Part shown: positions 48,591-62,556 of the stretch, in pieces
How positions within the stretch are numbered: the first letter of the stretch is position 1
Layout of the letters: each line of letters opens with the position of its first letter
Source of the DNA: JACDAN01 sp963827705
GTDB lineage: Bacteria; Actinomycetota; Thermoleophilia; Gaiellales; Gaiellaceae
Direction of reading: 5' to 3'
NCBI GenBank assembly: GCA_963827705.1
Contig: CAWHBN010000002.1
Span: 1 to 64,000, forward strand
DNA: 64,000 nucleotides
The notes under the pieces: model-generated
The model's database searches: none
Told to the model about the DNA's origin: nothing
Seen by the model: only the letters and a program-made list of their open reading frames with translations
Translations under genes and position numbers: made by a program

Positions 48591-48950
48591 GTGTGGGTCG
48601 CGGCGCTCAGCCGCCTCGCCGGGCTCTTCCTGCTGGCCGCGGCGGTGACGCTCGCGGGTGCGCTCGTGTTCGGGATTGCCCTTGGCGCCGACGCTGCGCG
48701 GTCGATCTCGGTCGGCTTCTACCTGACCGGATCGTTCCTGCTCGTGGCCGGCTTCTTCGTCGGGAACCGCGGGCCGGTGCGCTTTCGCCGGGACAAAGAG
48801 GCGCCGCTCTTCTGGGGCTCACGATTCGTGCGCTGGGCGTCACCGTCGGAACGCGACGAGAACATCAACCTCTCGGCAGTCTTCTTCGTCCTCGGATTCG
48901 TGCTCATTCTCGTCGGCATCGCTGCCGACAATCGTTACGACCTGGTTTGA
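48591..48950 (+). CDS. Small membrane protein of unknown function
   Basis: 119 residues from GTG 48591. Three hydrophobic segments: LAGLFLLAAAVTLAGALVFG, VGFYLTGSFLLVAGFFVGN and LSAVFFVLGFVLILVGIAA. A polar loop, GPVRFRRDKEAPLFWGSRFV RWASPSERDENIN, lies between the last two. I do not recognise the family. It follows the transporter ATPase by 8 bp and may be cotranscribed. Confidence 0.6.
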   Translation: MWVAALSRLAGLFLLAAAVTLAGALVFGIALGADAARSISVGFYLTGSFLLVAGFFVGNRGPVRFRRDKEAPLFWGSRFVRWASPSERDENINLSAVFFVLGFVLILVGIAADNRYDLV

Positions 48951-48959
48951 ATCTCGGAT

Positions 48960-48973
48960 GGCGGTCAGCCGCC
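48960..48973 (+). terminator. GGCGG/CCGCC hairpin after the small membrane-protein gene
   Basis: GGCGGTCAGCCGCC, a 5-bp GC stem with a 4-base loop, 9 bp after the stop. No T-run follows, so it is a weak terminator at best. Confidence 0.35.
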
Positions 48974-49029
48974 GGGCTAACTATGTTTTGGATGCTCCGT
49001 CATAAAAGGACGTGCGACTGGTGAAACCG

Positions 49030-49476
49030 ATGACGAAACAATGTGAGCGCGCCCGCGAGTCCGCCTCGCTGCGACTCGACGGCGAGCTCTCTGAGTTCGA
49101 GCAGGCGCTCCTGGGTGCGCACCTCGCGCGCTGCGAACCGTGCCGGTCGTTCGCGCACGAGCTCGAATCGCTGACGGATCACATGCGCTCCACGCCGTTC
49201 GCCCGGCTCGAGCAGCCCGTGTCGCTGCCCGCGCGCCGGAGGCTGGTGTCCCGGCGCCCGGTCGAGATCGCGGCAGCCGCGGCACTCATGCTCACGACGC
49301 TCGGCGTCGCCGGTGCCCTCCGGACGGTCGAGACGAACAACCCGACGCTCAGCTTCGGCGCGCCGGGCGTCTCCAACACGCTCGAAAGCCGCGAGTTCAG
49401 CGACATCCGCCGCGAGATGCTCCGGCCGCCCGCCCGGCAGATTTCGCCTGGCGGCCTCAACCTCCCGATTACCTAG
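49030..49476 (+). CDS. Zinc-finger (zf-HC2) anti-sigma-like membrane protein
   Basis: About 148 residues; ATG 49030 chosen, GTGs at 49012 and 49021 possible. LRLDGELSEFEQALLGAHLA RCEPCRSFAHEL contains the HxxxCxxC zinc motif of ZAS/zf-HC2 anti-sigma domains. One hydrophobic segment (PVEIAAAAALMLTTLGVAGA L) predicts a single-pass protein with a ~50-residue external tail. No sigma factor gene adjoins, so the partner is elsewhere or the protein has another role. It sits between the transporter and atpD. Confidence 0.65.
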   Translation: MTKQCERARESASLRLDGELSEFEQALLGAHLARCEPCRSFAHELESLTDHMRSTPFARLEQPVSLPARRRLVSRRPVEIAAAAALMLTTLGVAGALRTVETNNPTLSFGAPGVSNTLESREFSDIRREMLRPPARQISPGGLNLPIT

Positions 49477-49494
49477 GAGCAGACCGGTACGGTT

Positions 49495-49510
49495 GAGGCG
49501 TGTACGCCTC
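49495..49510 (+). promoter_or_regulatory. Hairpin in the 207-bp leader of atpD
   Basis: GAGGCG-TGTA-CGCCTC is a perfect 6-bp stem with a 4-base loop, ~15 bp after the anti-sigma-like stop. A second, looser repeat (CGGAG...GCTCCG, ~49596-49612) follows. The 49477-49683 gap is otherwise gene-free and probably holds the promoter needed to transcribe atpDC apart from the main atp operon; no clear -10/-35 pair was identified. Confidence 0.4.
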
Positions 49511-49683
49511 GCCAGTCTCCTCCTACGTCTGAGCGCTCGACCATGCCGCCAGGTTGGCGGACGCGTCAGAGCGGCACCGTTTTCTGGCCTCGGAGCAGGA
49601 ACGCTCCGATAGACTTTCGAGCGGCAGGCGCCCGGCCAGATGGCGCCGCCCATTTCTACTTCGACTGAGGATGCGGGAGGCTC

Positions 49684-51170
<1,487 letters not shown>

Positions 51171-51171
<1 letters not shown>

Positions 51172-51638
51172 TGTCAACAGAGGGACGCCACACATTCGAC
51201 CTCTCGCTCGTCACGCCCGACGGGGCGGCATTCGAGGGTGAGGTCGAGATGCTCATCGTCCCGGGTCAGGACGGCGAGATCGGCATCCTCGCCCGGCACG
51301 CGCCGCTCGTGGCGACGCTGAAGGCGGGCGGCACCCGCGTGCACATCCGGCGGGACGAGGAGATCCGCGAGTTCGCGACCGGCCCGGGCTTCTTCAAGGT
51401 CGAGCAGGACCGTGCGCTCGCGCTCGTCGACGATGCCGTCGACTCGCGGGAGATCGACCCCGAGCGGGCGCGCCAGCAGCTCGACGAGGCCAACGCCGAG
51501 CTCGAGGCGATCGAGCGCGGCGAGTCGCAGGCGGACCGCTGGCAGGTCGAGCAGCGGATCCGCCACGCCGAGAACCAGCTCGAGGTCTACTCGGGCGGCG
51601 GGGGCGGACGCATCCGCACGATCGCGCCGCCCGGCTAG
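51171..51638 (+). CDS. atpC: ATP synthase F1 subunit epsilon
   Basis: 155 residues, GTG 51171 overlapping the atpD TAG. TFDLSLVTPDGAAFEGEVEM LIVPGQDGEIGILARHAPLV is the N-terminal beta-sandwich. EIDPERARQQLDEANAELEA IE is the C-terminal helical hairpin that can inhibit ATPase activity. It ends with a glycine-rich tail. An intact TAGTG junction here shows what the repeat-invaded junctions looked like before insertion. Confidence 0.94.
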
Positions 51639-52264
51639 CGCACGCGGTACGTCAGATGCGCGACGTGCGGTGACCCGACCGCGTGTACGAGCTCGAGCGT
51701 GCCCGGGTCGGCGGACTCGAACAGCCGCACGCCGCCGCCGAGCACCTGCGGGGCCACGTGGACGTGCAGCTCGTCGAGCAGCCCGGCGTTGAGCGCCTGC
51801 TGGGCGACGCTCCCACCGCCGCTGAGCTGGACGTCCCGGTCGCCGGCCGCTTCGCGTGCCTGCCGGATCGCCTCCTCGACCCCATCCACGAACGTGTACG
51901 TCGTCGTTCCGAGGACGAGCGGCTCGCGGGCGTGATGCGTCACGACGTAGACCGGGCCGTCGAAGGGCGGGTCGTCGCCCCACCAGCCGTTCGCCTTCGG
52001 GTCGTCCTCCCACGGGCCCGAGCCGCTGCTGAACATGCGCCGGCCCATGACGAACGCACCGGTCCGCTCGTTCGTCTCGCGGACGAGCTCGGCGTCGGCG
52101 TTCGTCTCTCCGCCCTCGAGCCCATGCTGCTGCCGCCAGCTCTCGAGGCCGACGATCCAGTCGTGTAGCTGCTCGCCGCCCTCGCCGAGCGGCTCTTCGA
52201 GCGTCTGATTCGGCCCGGCGACGAAGCCGTCGAGCGACATCGTGATGTTGAGAAAAGTTGTCAT
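51635..52264 (-). CDS. Dihydrofolate-reductase-fold (RibD C-terminal domain) protein
   Basis: 209 residues from ATG 52264. It starts FLNITMSLDGFVAGPNQTLE, then GAFVMGRRMFSSG, GPVYVVTHHAREPL, VQLSGGGSVAQQALNAGLLD ELHVHVAPQVLGGGVRLFE. This is the RibD_C family of reductases, widespread in actinobacteria and of mostly unknown substrate. It is convergent with atpC (4-bp overlap). Confidence 0.88.
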   Translation of the reverse strand: MTTFLNITMSLDGFVAGPNQTLEEPLGEGGEQLHDWIVGLESWRQQHGLEGGETNADAELVRETNERTGAFVMGRRMFSSGSGPWEDDPKANGWWGDDPPFDGPVYVVTHHAREPLVLGTTTYTFVDGVEEAIRQAREAAGDRDVQLSGGGSVAQQALNAGLLDELHVHVAPQVLGGGVRLFESADPGTLELVHAVGSPHVAHLTYRVR

Positions 52265-52373
52265 GTCCTTAGAGACCGTCGAAGGCGCAGGAAATCATCG
52301 TAGGATGAATGGGCGCCGAAGGAGTAACCGGTCCGCGGGCAGGGCTGAGCCCACCTCCTGACGTTGCAGCACC

Positions 52374-52529
52374 CACATCCCGGCCAACCTGCCGCTCCAG
52401 CGACGGGACTACGTCTCCGTGGCCGAGGCGCTCGTCGAGGGCGGCGCGACGCTCCATCCGCGTTATCTCGACGGCGCGGCGGGGCCGCTGCTCGAGTGGC
52501 TAGAGTTACGAGTCCCCGGAGAGCTTTGA
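52374..52529 (+). pseudogene. Possible ankyrin-like remnant in the gap before metH
   Basis: The 350-bp region 52265-52614 holds no full gene. One stretch reads HIPANLPLQRRDYVSVAEAL VEGGATLHPRYLDGAAGPLL EWL before a TGA at 52527, resembling the end of an ankyrin-type repeat (xAxALVExGAx). It has no start codon of its own. Low-confidence fragment. Confidence 0.25.
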
Positions 52530-52560
52530 ACGGCAGCTTGGCGACCGGGTTACCAAACGC

Positions 52561-52614
52561 CTAAAGAGCCTGCGGAGCCTCCGCTCCCGCACTCTTTAGG
52601 ACGGGAGCGTTTTT
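52561..52614 (+). promoter_or_regulatory. Two mutually exclusive hairpins abutting metH (candidate attenuator)
   Basis: Stem 1 pairs CTAAAGAG (52561-52568) with CTCTTTAG (52592-52599) and encloses a GCGG/CCGC hairpin. Stem 2 pairs CGCTCCCG (52582-52589) with CGGGAGCG (52602-52609) and is followed at once by TTTTT (52610-52614), an intrinsic-terminator layout. The two stems interleave, so they cannot form together in a nested fold. GGGAG in the 3' arm of stem 2 is also the only Shine-Dalgarno-like sequence for the metH GTG at 52615. An upstream sensor is not recognised. Confidence 0.6.
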
Positions 52615-56232
<3,618 letters not shown>

Positions 56233-56237
56233 GCTAT

Positions 56238-56264
56238 CCTCCTCGGGAGGCGCCCGTGAGGGCG
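56238..56264 (+). other. Two short hairpins between metH and the LCP gene
   Basis: CCTCC-tcg-GGAGG (56238-56250) and CGCCC-gtga-GGGCG (56251-56264) lie back to back just after the metH stop. A pyrimidine-rich stretch and the ATG at 56279 follow. They may weaken read-through or protect the mRNA end; no T-run. Confidence 0.4.
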
Positions 56265-56278
56265 TCTGTCGCATTCTT

Positions 56279-58246
56279 ATGAGGACGACGCTGAAGCGAG
56301 GAGTCGGTCGTGCGGCCGACGGGAATGGAAACGGCTACGCCGCGCTGCCGCCGGCCGGCCTGACCGCGGTCAGCCACTATCGGCAGCCGCGACGCCGCGG
56401 CGGGATCCCGGGGTTGATCGCGCGAATCCTGTTCTTCCTCCTCGCCGCGTTCGCATCGCTCGCCATCGGCATCGCCGGCGGCTATTGGCTCGACGGAGAG
56501 CAGACGGTGGTCGACATCGACCGCGCCTCGCGCAAGGACCCGCAGATCCGCAAGGCCGCGCAGAAGCTCGACATCGCGCTGCCCGGCCGCCCGGCGATCG
56601 CGATGGTCGTCGGCCAGGACTTCCGGAAGTGGGCCAGGGCCGAGGAGAGGGGCGGCCGCGCCGACACGGTCATGCTGATTCGCGCCGACCCGAATCTCGG
56701 CACGCTCTCGACGATGTCGTTCCCTCGCGACCTGATGGTCGACATCCACTGTCCTGGGCGGTCCGCATTCCCGGGCCCGATCAACTCGGCGTACGCGCTC
56801 TGCGGCCTCCAGGGAACCCTCGAGACGGTCAAGCAGCTGACCGGGTTGCCGGTCCACTACCTCGTGACGATCGACTACCGGGGCTTCATCCAGACCGTGG
56901 ACAAGATGGGCGGGGTCTGGATCGACGTCGACCGGAGGTACTTCAACGACAACTCCGGCGGCGGACCGACCTTCCCGCCGATCGACCTCCAGCCGGGGTA
57001 CCAGCAAGTCTCCGGCCGCGGGGCGCTCTCGTTCGTCCGCTACCGGCACACGGACTCCGACCTCTACAGGATCGAGCGGCAGAAGATCTTCATGCGCGCC
57101 CTCAACGAGCGGCTCGCGAGCTCGTTCAAGCTCACCGCGATCCCGAAGCTGACGAAGATCGTCCGTGACAACGTCAAGATCGGGAAGGGCGGCGAGAAGG
57201 CGCTCGAGCCGGACGAGTTCCGGGCCTGGGCGTTCTTCGCGCTGCAGCTGCCGCCGGGCCGGATCTTCCAGTCGAAGATCGGGGGCTTCTACGGCTCCGG
57301 GACGGCCGGTGACCCGCTGCGCACCGACGGGTCGAACATCCAGACGGCGGTCGAGGAATTCCAGTCCCCCGACGTCGTCGCCGGCGAGAAGGCGACCGCC
57401 GCTGCGCTCGGGCAGCGGCCGCGGCTCCCCGGCGCCAAGGCGCCGCCGCCCGGCCGGACGTCCATGGTCGTCCTGAACGGGAACGGCGTCACCGGCTCGG
57501 CCGCCAACGCGAGCTACCTGCTCGGGCGGCGCGGCTACCGGACCTTGCCGCCGCCGGAGGGCGTGCTCGCCAACGCGCCGCCGCCGCACCGCTTCAAGAC
57601 GGAGATCTACTTCGATCCCCGTCAGCGCGGCTCTCGCGCGGCGGCCCGCTCGGTCCGGAACCTTTTCGGCTCCGCCGCGGTCAAGGGGCCGATGACACCC
57701 GAGATCGCAGGCTTCGCGAACACCGCCATGCTCGTCGTGGTCGCCGGGACGACGTTCCACAACAACCTCGCTCCCGCGCCGGCCGACCGGACGCCGAAAC
57801 GCCAGCCGCCGAACACGATCCGCAACCCCGGGGCCACGCTCTCGCAGCTTCGGGCGATCAGGTATCGCGCGGATTTCCCGCTCATGGTGCCGAGCATGAT
57901 CGAGCGCAGCTCTACGCTCCATTTCGAGAACCCGGTGCGCATCTACGCGATGAAGAAGGGTGAGCGTGCGGTGCGAATGACCTTCCGCACGGGAGCCCAG
58001 GAGTACTGGGGCATCCAGCAGACGAGCTGGCAGGACGCGCCGGTGCTGGAGAGCAAGAACGTGAGCCGGCGTTTCGGGAACCGGGACTTCGACCTCTACT
58101 ACGACGGTGCCCGGCTCCATATGGTCGTGCTCCGCACCGACAAGGGGACGTACTGGGTCGTGAACACCCTTCGTGACACGCTTTCCAACGAGACGATGCT
58201 CTCGATCGCCCGCGGTCTGCGGCCGCTCGGAGGGAAGAAGCAGTGA
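56279..58246 (+). CDS. LytR-CpsA-Psr family cell-wall glycopolymer ligase
   Basis: 655 residues. A basic cytoplasmic start, one TM (LIARILFFLLAAFASLAIGI AGGYW) and the LCP catalytic domain (~95-290). That domain has ADTVMLIRADPNLGTLSTMS FPRDLMVDI, GPINSAYALCG and ALSFVRYRHTDSDLYRIERQ K, with the conserved Arg/Asp residues that bind polyprenyl phosphate. A LytR_C-like domain (MVVLNGNGVTGSAANASYLL GRRGY) follows at ~395. The ~170-residue C-terminal extension is not recognised. It attaches lipid-linked polymers to the wall. The stop overlaps the next gene (GTGA). Confidence 0.88.
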   Translation: MRTTLKRGVGRAADGNGNGYAALPPAGLTAVSHYRQPRRRGGIPGLIARILFFLLAAFASLAIGIAGGYWLDGEQTVVDIDRASRKDPQIRKAAQKLDIALPGRPAIAMVVGQDFRKWARAEERGGRADTVMLIRADPNLGTLSTMSFPRDLMVDIHCPGRSAFPGPINSAYALCGLQGTLETVKQLTGLPVHYLVTIDYRGFIQTVDKMGGVWIDVDRRYFNDNSGGGPTFPPIDLQPGYQQVSGRGALSFVRYRHTDSDLYRIERQKIFMRALNERLASSFKLTAIPKLTKIVRDNVKIGKGGEKALEPDEFRAWAFFALQLPPGRIFQSKIGGFYGSGTAGDPLRTDGSNIQTAVEEFQSPDVVAGEKATAAALGQRPRLPGAKAPPPGRTSMVVLNGNGVTGSAANASYLLGRRGYRTLPPPEGVLANAPPPHRFKTEIYFDPRQRGSRAAARSVRNLFGSAAVKGPMTPEIAGFANTAMLVVVAGTTFHNNLAPAPADRTPKRQPPNTIRNPGATLSQLRAIRYRADFPLMVPSMIERSSTLHFENPVRIYAMKKGERAVRMTFRTGAQEYWGIQQTSWQDAPVLESKNVSRRFGNRDFDLYYDGARLHMVVLRTDKGTYWVVNTLRDTLSNETMLSIARGLRPLGGKKQ

Positions 58247-59577
58247 GCAAGATCGGGGTCTTCGGTGCCGGCTGGGTCGGCGTCGTCACGGCTGCCTGCT
58301 TCGCCGAGCTCGGCCACGACGTCGTGGTCAGGGATGTCTCCACCGAGCGGATCGACGCGTTGCGCGAAGGAGGGCTCCCGTTCCACGAGCCCGGCCTCGT
58401 CGAGCTCATCGAGCGGAACGCCGAGCGAATGACGTTCACGCTCGACGCGGACGAGGCGGCGTCGGACGCCGACTTCCTCTACGTCTGCGTCGGGACGCCG
58501 TCGACGTACTCCGGCGACGCCGACCTCTCCTACGTCTGGAGCGTCCTCGACGACCTCCCCGAGCTTTCCGGCAATCCCGTGCTCGTCATGAAGAGCACCG
58601 TGCCGGTCGGAACCGGTGAGAAGGTGCGCGCCGCGCTCGACGCTCGTGGGCTCGAGGACGTCGGCTACGTCTCCAACCCGGAGTTCCTCGCCGAGGCGAA
58701 CGGCCGTGCAGCGACTTCATGTCGCCCGACCGCATCGTCATCGGCGCATTCGATCAGGCCGACGGCGACCGGGTCGAGAAACTGCACGCGAAGTCTCGAC
58801 GCGCATGTCGTCCGGTCCGACGTCGCCTCGGCGGAGATGATCAAGCTCGCCGCAAACGCGTTCCTGATGACGCGGATCAGCTTCATCAACGAGATCGCCA
58901 ACGTCTGCGAGCTCGTCGGCGCCGACGTGGAGGAGGTCGCGCGGGGCATCGGGCTCGACCACCGCCTCGGCCCGCACTTTCTGCGCGCCGGGATCGGCTA
59001 CGGCGGGATCCTGCTTCCCGAAGGACGCGTCCGCGCTCAAGCAGCTCGCGTCGAACTCCGGCTACCACTTCCAGCTGCTCTCGGCGGTGATCGAGGTGAA
59101 CGAGCTCCAGAAGCGGCGCGTCGTCGCCAAGCTCCAGAAGCATCTCGGGAAGCTGCGCGGCAAGCGAGTGGCGCTCCTCGGGCTGGCCTTCAAGCCGAAC
59201 ACGGACGACATGCGCGAGGCGCCGAGCATCGTGCTCGCCTCCCGCCTGCTCGCCGAGGGCGCGGAGGTGCGCGGCTGGGATCCCGTCGCCCGGCCCGGCC
59301 CGCTGATGAACGGGCGTCGAGATCTGCGACTCGGTCGCGGAGGCCGTGACGGACGCGGACGCCGCGGTCATCGTCACCGGGTGGGCGGAGCTGCAAGACC
59401 TGGCCACGTGCGGAGGTTCGCGACGCGATGAGGAACCCGCTGATCGTCGACGGGCGGAACTTCCTCGATCCGGACGCGGTCCGGCAAGCCGGTTTCGCGT
59501 ATGAAGGCATCGGCCGGCCCACCTCGCCGCTCTCGGGGCTGCCCGAGACGAGCGAGCCCGAGCACGAGCTCGCGTAA
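58243..59577 (+). CDS. UDP-glucose/GDP-mannose dehydrogenase family (frameshifted)
   Basis: GTG 58243. NAD motif KIGVFGAGWVGVVTAACFAE LG, then VCVGTPSTYSGDADLSYVWS, PVLVMKSTVPVGTGEKVRAA and VSNPEFLAEANGRA. SAEMIKLAANAFLMTRISFI NEIANVCE follows. The catalytic-Cys segment GG-SCFPKDASALKQLA is readable after one base is removed near 59010. LGLAFKPNTDDMREAPSI is C-terminal. The Cys thioester mechanism oxidises a UDP-sugar to a uronic acid. About five breaks. It is part of a wall-polysaccharide block. Confidence 0.83.
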
Positions 59578-59583
59578 CCGGCC

Positions 59584-60295
59584 ATGGAGGCGATCATCCT
59601 CGCCGGCGGAAAGGCCGAACGGCTCGGCGACGCAGCGCGAGGGCCGGCCGAAGGCGCTCGTCGCGCTCGCGGGCCGCCCGCTGGCCGCGTACCAGATCGC
59701 TTTGCTCGCCGAGGCGGGCGTCGATCGTGTGCTGATCAGCTGCGCCGCGGGCCAGGAAGCCGTCTTCGAGCAGGAGCTCGGGGAGATGGGCGTCGAGCTC
59801 GTGCTGGTCGGAGAGCCGGAGCCGCTCGGACGAGGCGGAGGCCTTCGTCTCGCCGCGCAGCAGCGGCGCGAAACCGGCCCGGTCTACGCGCTGAACGGCG
59901 ACGAGCTCTTCGACATCGACCTCCCGGATCTGCTCGCGCGGCACGTCGACACGCGTCTCTGCGGCGACGATCACGGTCGGGCCGCTCCGCAGCCACCTAG
60001 GCGTCGTCGACCTCGGGACAGGACGACATCGGTGGTCGGATTCCGAGAGGCCCCGCTGCTGCCGTTCTGGGTGAACACGGGCCTCTACGTCCTCGACGAC
60101 GAGGCGATTGCTCGGCTGCCTGAACGCGGCGACCACGAGACGACGACCTTCCCAGAGCTCGCGTCCGAGGGCCGCCTCGGAGCGTGGCGCCACGAGGGCC
60201 TCTGGCTGACCGTGAACACCCCCAAGGACCTGCGGATCGCGCAGGAGTTCGTCGAATCGAACCCCGAGCGATTCCCGGGAGTCCGAGTGAGATGA
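59584..60295 (+). CDS. Sugar-phosphate nucleotidyltransferase (frameshifted)
   Basis: ATG 59584: MEAIILAGGKAERLGDAA, then after a break GRPKALVALAGRPLAAYQIA LLAEAGVDRVLISCAA. GPVYALNGDELFDIDLPDLL ARH carries the metal-binding Asp, with WVNTGLYVLDDEAIARLPE and DHETTTFPELASEGRLGAWR HEGLWLTVNTPKDL. ~235 residues, typical of mannose-1-phosphate guanylyltransferase/RmlA-like enzymes; sugar not determinable. Breaks near 59640, 59955 and 60015. Confidence 0.8.
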
Positions 60296-60302
60296 TCGGC
60301 GT

Positions 60303-60719
60303 GTGTCGAGAGATCGCTTGTCGCCGAACCTGACCCTGCTCGACCGCTGGGCAACCGAGCCCAAGCGCGTGGACAAGCCGTGGGGCTACGAGCTGATCTG
60401 GGCGCTCACCGATCACTACTGCGGCAAGCTGCTCGTCGTCCACGCCGGACAGGCTCTCTCGATGCAGTTCCACAGGGAGAAGGACGAGTCGTGGTACGTG
60501 CTCGAGGGGCGAGCGGAGATCGAGATGGCGGGAGCGGGGGAGAAGTCGCCGGCGCGTGAGGTGGTGACGCCGGGCGCTGCCTTCCGGATCACACCGGGCA
60601 CCGTGCACCGCGTCCGGGCGCTCGAGGACACCACGATCCTCGAGGTCTCGACGCCGCAGATCGACGACGTCGTCCGGCTCGAGGACGCATACGGGCGGGA
60701 AGGAACCTCCGCTCCGTAG
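60303..60719 (+). CDS. Cupin, phosphomannose-isomerase type II-like
   Basis: 138 residues from GTG 60303. VDKPWGYELIW is the type II PMI/cupin lead. SMQFHREKDESWYVLEGRAE IE is cupin motif 1 (H-x4-E) and PGTVHRVRALEDTTILEVST PQIDDVVRLEDAYGRE is motif 2. Such single-domain cupins follow sugar nucleotidyltransferases and probably isomerise or bind a hexose phosphate. It adjoins the nucleotidyltransferase with a 7-bp gap. Confidence 0.8.
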   Translation: MSRDRLSPNLTLLDRWATEPKRVDKPWGYELIWALTDHYCGKLLVVHAGQALSMQFHREKDESWYVLEGRAEIEMAGAGEKSPAREVVTPGAAFRITPGTVHRVRALEDTTILEVSTPQIDDVVRLEDAYGREGTSAP

Positions 60720-60722
60720 ACA

Positions 60723-60740
60723 TTGACACGCTTGTGTTAA
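60723..60740. promoter_or_regulatory. Inverted repeat with TTGACA before the MerR gene
   Basis: TTGACACGCTTGTGTTAA has near-perfect dyad symmetry (ACAC...GTGT) and begins with a consensus -35 hexamer, 10 bp before the regulator's ATG. MerR proteins bind dyads lying in their promoters, so autoregulation is plausible. Confidence 0.45.
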
Positions 60741-60750
60741 GGTTTGGCCC

Positions 60751-61083
60751 ATGGACGGGCTCACGGTGGGCGCGGCAGCGAAGGCGACCGGATGGTCGGC
60801 GCGAATGCTGCGCTACCTCGAAGGCGCCCGGCTCGTCGTCCCGCGGCGGTCCGCTGCCGGCTACAGGCTCTACGGCCTGCGAGAGCTGAACCAGCTTCGC
60901 TCGCTCGGGCTGCTGCGCAGCCGGTTCGGCGCCGAGCTCACCGACATCGCCTTCGCCGCCCGCTTGCGCCGCGAGCCGGCGCTCCGCAACGCGGTCGACA
61001 CGTGGCTCGCAGGCTCCGAGGTCGGATCGGCCGACTGGGTCGACTGGGAGCAGCGGAAGCACGAGCGGCTCCTGGCCGCCTAA
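60751..61083 (+). CDS. MerR-family transcriptional regulator
   Basis: 110 residues. LTVGAAAKATGWSARMLRYL EGARLV is the winged-helix recognition unit (RYLEGARLV replacing the usual RYYE..GLL). RRSAAGYRLYGLRELNQLRS LGLLR is the wing and second helix. The C-terminal dimer helix is short and no metal cysteines are present, so the effector is unknown. The gene is 38 bp before ahcY, suggesting it may regulate the methyl cycle. Confidence 0.8.
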   Translation: MDGLTVGAAAKATGWSARMLRYLEGARLVVPRRSAAGYRLYGLRELNQLRSLGLLRSRFGAELTDIAFAARLRREPALRNAVDTWLAGSEVGSADWVDWEQRKHERLLAA

Positions 61084-61121
61084 CTACACTCCCGCAGTCC
61101 AACGAGACAGAGAGAGAGCTG

Positions 61122-62390
61122 ATGGCAACCACCAAGCGCTACGACGTCAAAGACCTTTCCCTCGCCGCCGAGGGTGTGCGGCGGATCGCCTGGGCGGACC
61201 GGCAGATGCCGGTGCTCGCCTCGATCCGCGAGCGCTTCGAGGCCGAACAGCCGCTGTCCGGCTACCGCGTCGCGGCGTGCCTTCACGTCACGACCGAGAC
61301 GGCCAACCTCGCCCGCACGCTGAAGGCGGGCGGCGCCGACGTGGTTCTCTGCGCGTCGAACCCGCTGTCCACGCAGGACGACGTCGCCGCGGCGCTCGTG
61401 GACGAGTTCGACGTGTCCGTCTTTGCCATCAAGGGCGAGGACAACGACACCTACTACCAGCACATCGAGGCTGCCGTCGACCACAAGCCGCAACTGACCA
61501 TGGACGACGGCGCCGACGTCATCGGCGTCCTCCACGCGCACCGCCGCGAGCAGCTCGGCGACATCATCGCCGGGACGGAGGAGACGACCACCGGCGTCAT
61601 CCGGCTGAAGGCGCTCGAAGCAGACGGGGCGCTCGGGTTCCCGATCATCGCCGTCAACGAAGCGCAGACGAAGCACTTGTTCGACAACCGGTACGGGACC
61701 GGCCAGTCGACGATCGACGGGATCATTCGCGCGACGAACATCCTTCTGGCCGGCAAGCGCTTCGTCGTCTCGGGATACGGCTGGGTCGGCAAGGGCGTCG
61801 CGATGCGGGCGAAGGGCATGGGCGCCCACGTGATCGTCACCGAAGTCGATCCGCTGCGCGCAATCGAGGCAGCGATGGACGGGTTCGAGCTGATGCCGAT
61901 GACGGAGGCCGCGCAGGTCGGCGACATCTTCTGCACGGCGACCGGCGACAAGTCCGTCATCGCCCGCGAGCACATGGAGCGCATGAAGGACGGCGCGGTG
62001 CTCGCGAACACGGGTCACTTCAACGTCGAGATCGAGATCGGGGCGCTCCGGCAGATGGCGGTCGAGTCCCGCGAGGCCCGGGCCTTCGTCGAGGAGTTCA
62101 CACTCGAGGACGGCCGCCGGCTCTACCTCCTTGGCGACGGCCGGCTGATCAACCTGGCCGCGGCCGAGGGGCATCCGGCAATCGTGATGGACATGTCCTT
62201 CGCGAACCAGGCGCTCTCCGCCGAGTACGCCGTGGATCACGCTGCCGAGCTCGAGCGCAAGGTCTACCCGGTCCCCGACGAGATCGATCGCGAGATCGCC
62301 CGCCTCAAGCTGGACACGATGGGGATCCGGATCGACCGGCTGACGGAGGAGCAGGCGACCTACCTGGCCTCCTGGAACGAAGGGACCTAG
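61122..62390 (+). CDS. ahcY: S-adenosylhomocysteine hydrolase
   Basis: 422 residues, intact. ACLHVTTETANLARTLKAGG ADVVLCASNPLSTQDDVAAA L, IKGEDNDTYYQHIEAAVDHK PQLTMDDGADV, the NAD fingerprint FVVSGYGWVGKGVAMRAKGM GAHVIVTEVDP and FCTATGDKSVIAREHMERMK are canonical. It uses bound NAD+ to split SAH into adenosine and homocysteine, the substrate of MetH. The TAG stop is followed by a second TAG that begins repeat copy D. Confidence 0.96.
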   Translation: MATTKRYDVKDLSLAAEGVRRIAWADRQMPVLASIRERFEAEQPLSGYRVAACLHVTTETANLARTLKAGGADVVLCASNPLSTQDDVAAALVDEFDVSVFAIKGEDNDTYYQHIEAAVDHKPQLTMDDGADVIGVLHAHRREQLGDIIAGTEETTTGVIRLKALEADGALGFPIIAVNEAQTKHLFDNRYGTGQSTIDGIIRATNILLAGKRFVVSGYGWVGKGVAMRAKGMGAHVIVTEVDPLRAIEAAMDGFELMPMTEAAQVGDIFCTATGDKSVIAREHMERMKDGAVLANTGHFNVEIEIGALRQMAVESREARAFVEEFTLEDGRRLYLLGDGRLINLAAAEGHPAIVMDMSFANQALSAEYAVDHAAELERKVYPVPDEIDREIARLKLDTMGIRIDRLTEEQATYLASWNEGT

Positions 62391-62392
62391 TA

Positions 62393-62554
62393 GCGCCCCT
62401 CCAGGCAATGCACGCCGGCTTCTGGCCCGCGATCACGCGGCGCCAGAACCCACCCTCCTCCTCGCCAAGGCTGCCTAGCCTTGGCTCGTCGGAGTGCGGT
62501 CTCTGGCTTGGTGCTCGCGACCCAGAAGCGGGGCCGCATCACCTGAAGGGGCGC
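62393..62554 (+). repeat. MITE-like palindromic intergenic element, copy D (ahcY/nucleotidyltransferase)
   Basis: 162 bp. Outer arms GCGCCCCT and AGGGGCGC are complementary, with a C-G pair where A and B have T-A. The inner arms GGCTTCTGG/CCAGAAGC and CCAAGGCTGCCTAGCCTTGG are intact. TA (62391-62392) precedes it; the right flank is AA rather than TA. The downstream start occupies the same place as the ATG in the other copies but reads CTG (62557). Confidence 0.88.
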
Positions 62555-62556
62555 AA

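Noticed and set aside
52260..52614. Known SAM, SAH or cobalamin riboswitch before metH
   Set aside because: The conserved cores of these classes could not be found by eye. Only the two-hairpin expression platform is supported.
56234..58120. 628-codon open frame antisense to the LCP gene
   Set aside because: Same shadow effect of high third-position GC; the sense strand has clear LCP motifs.
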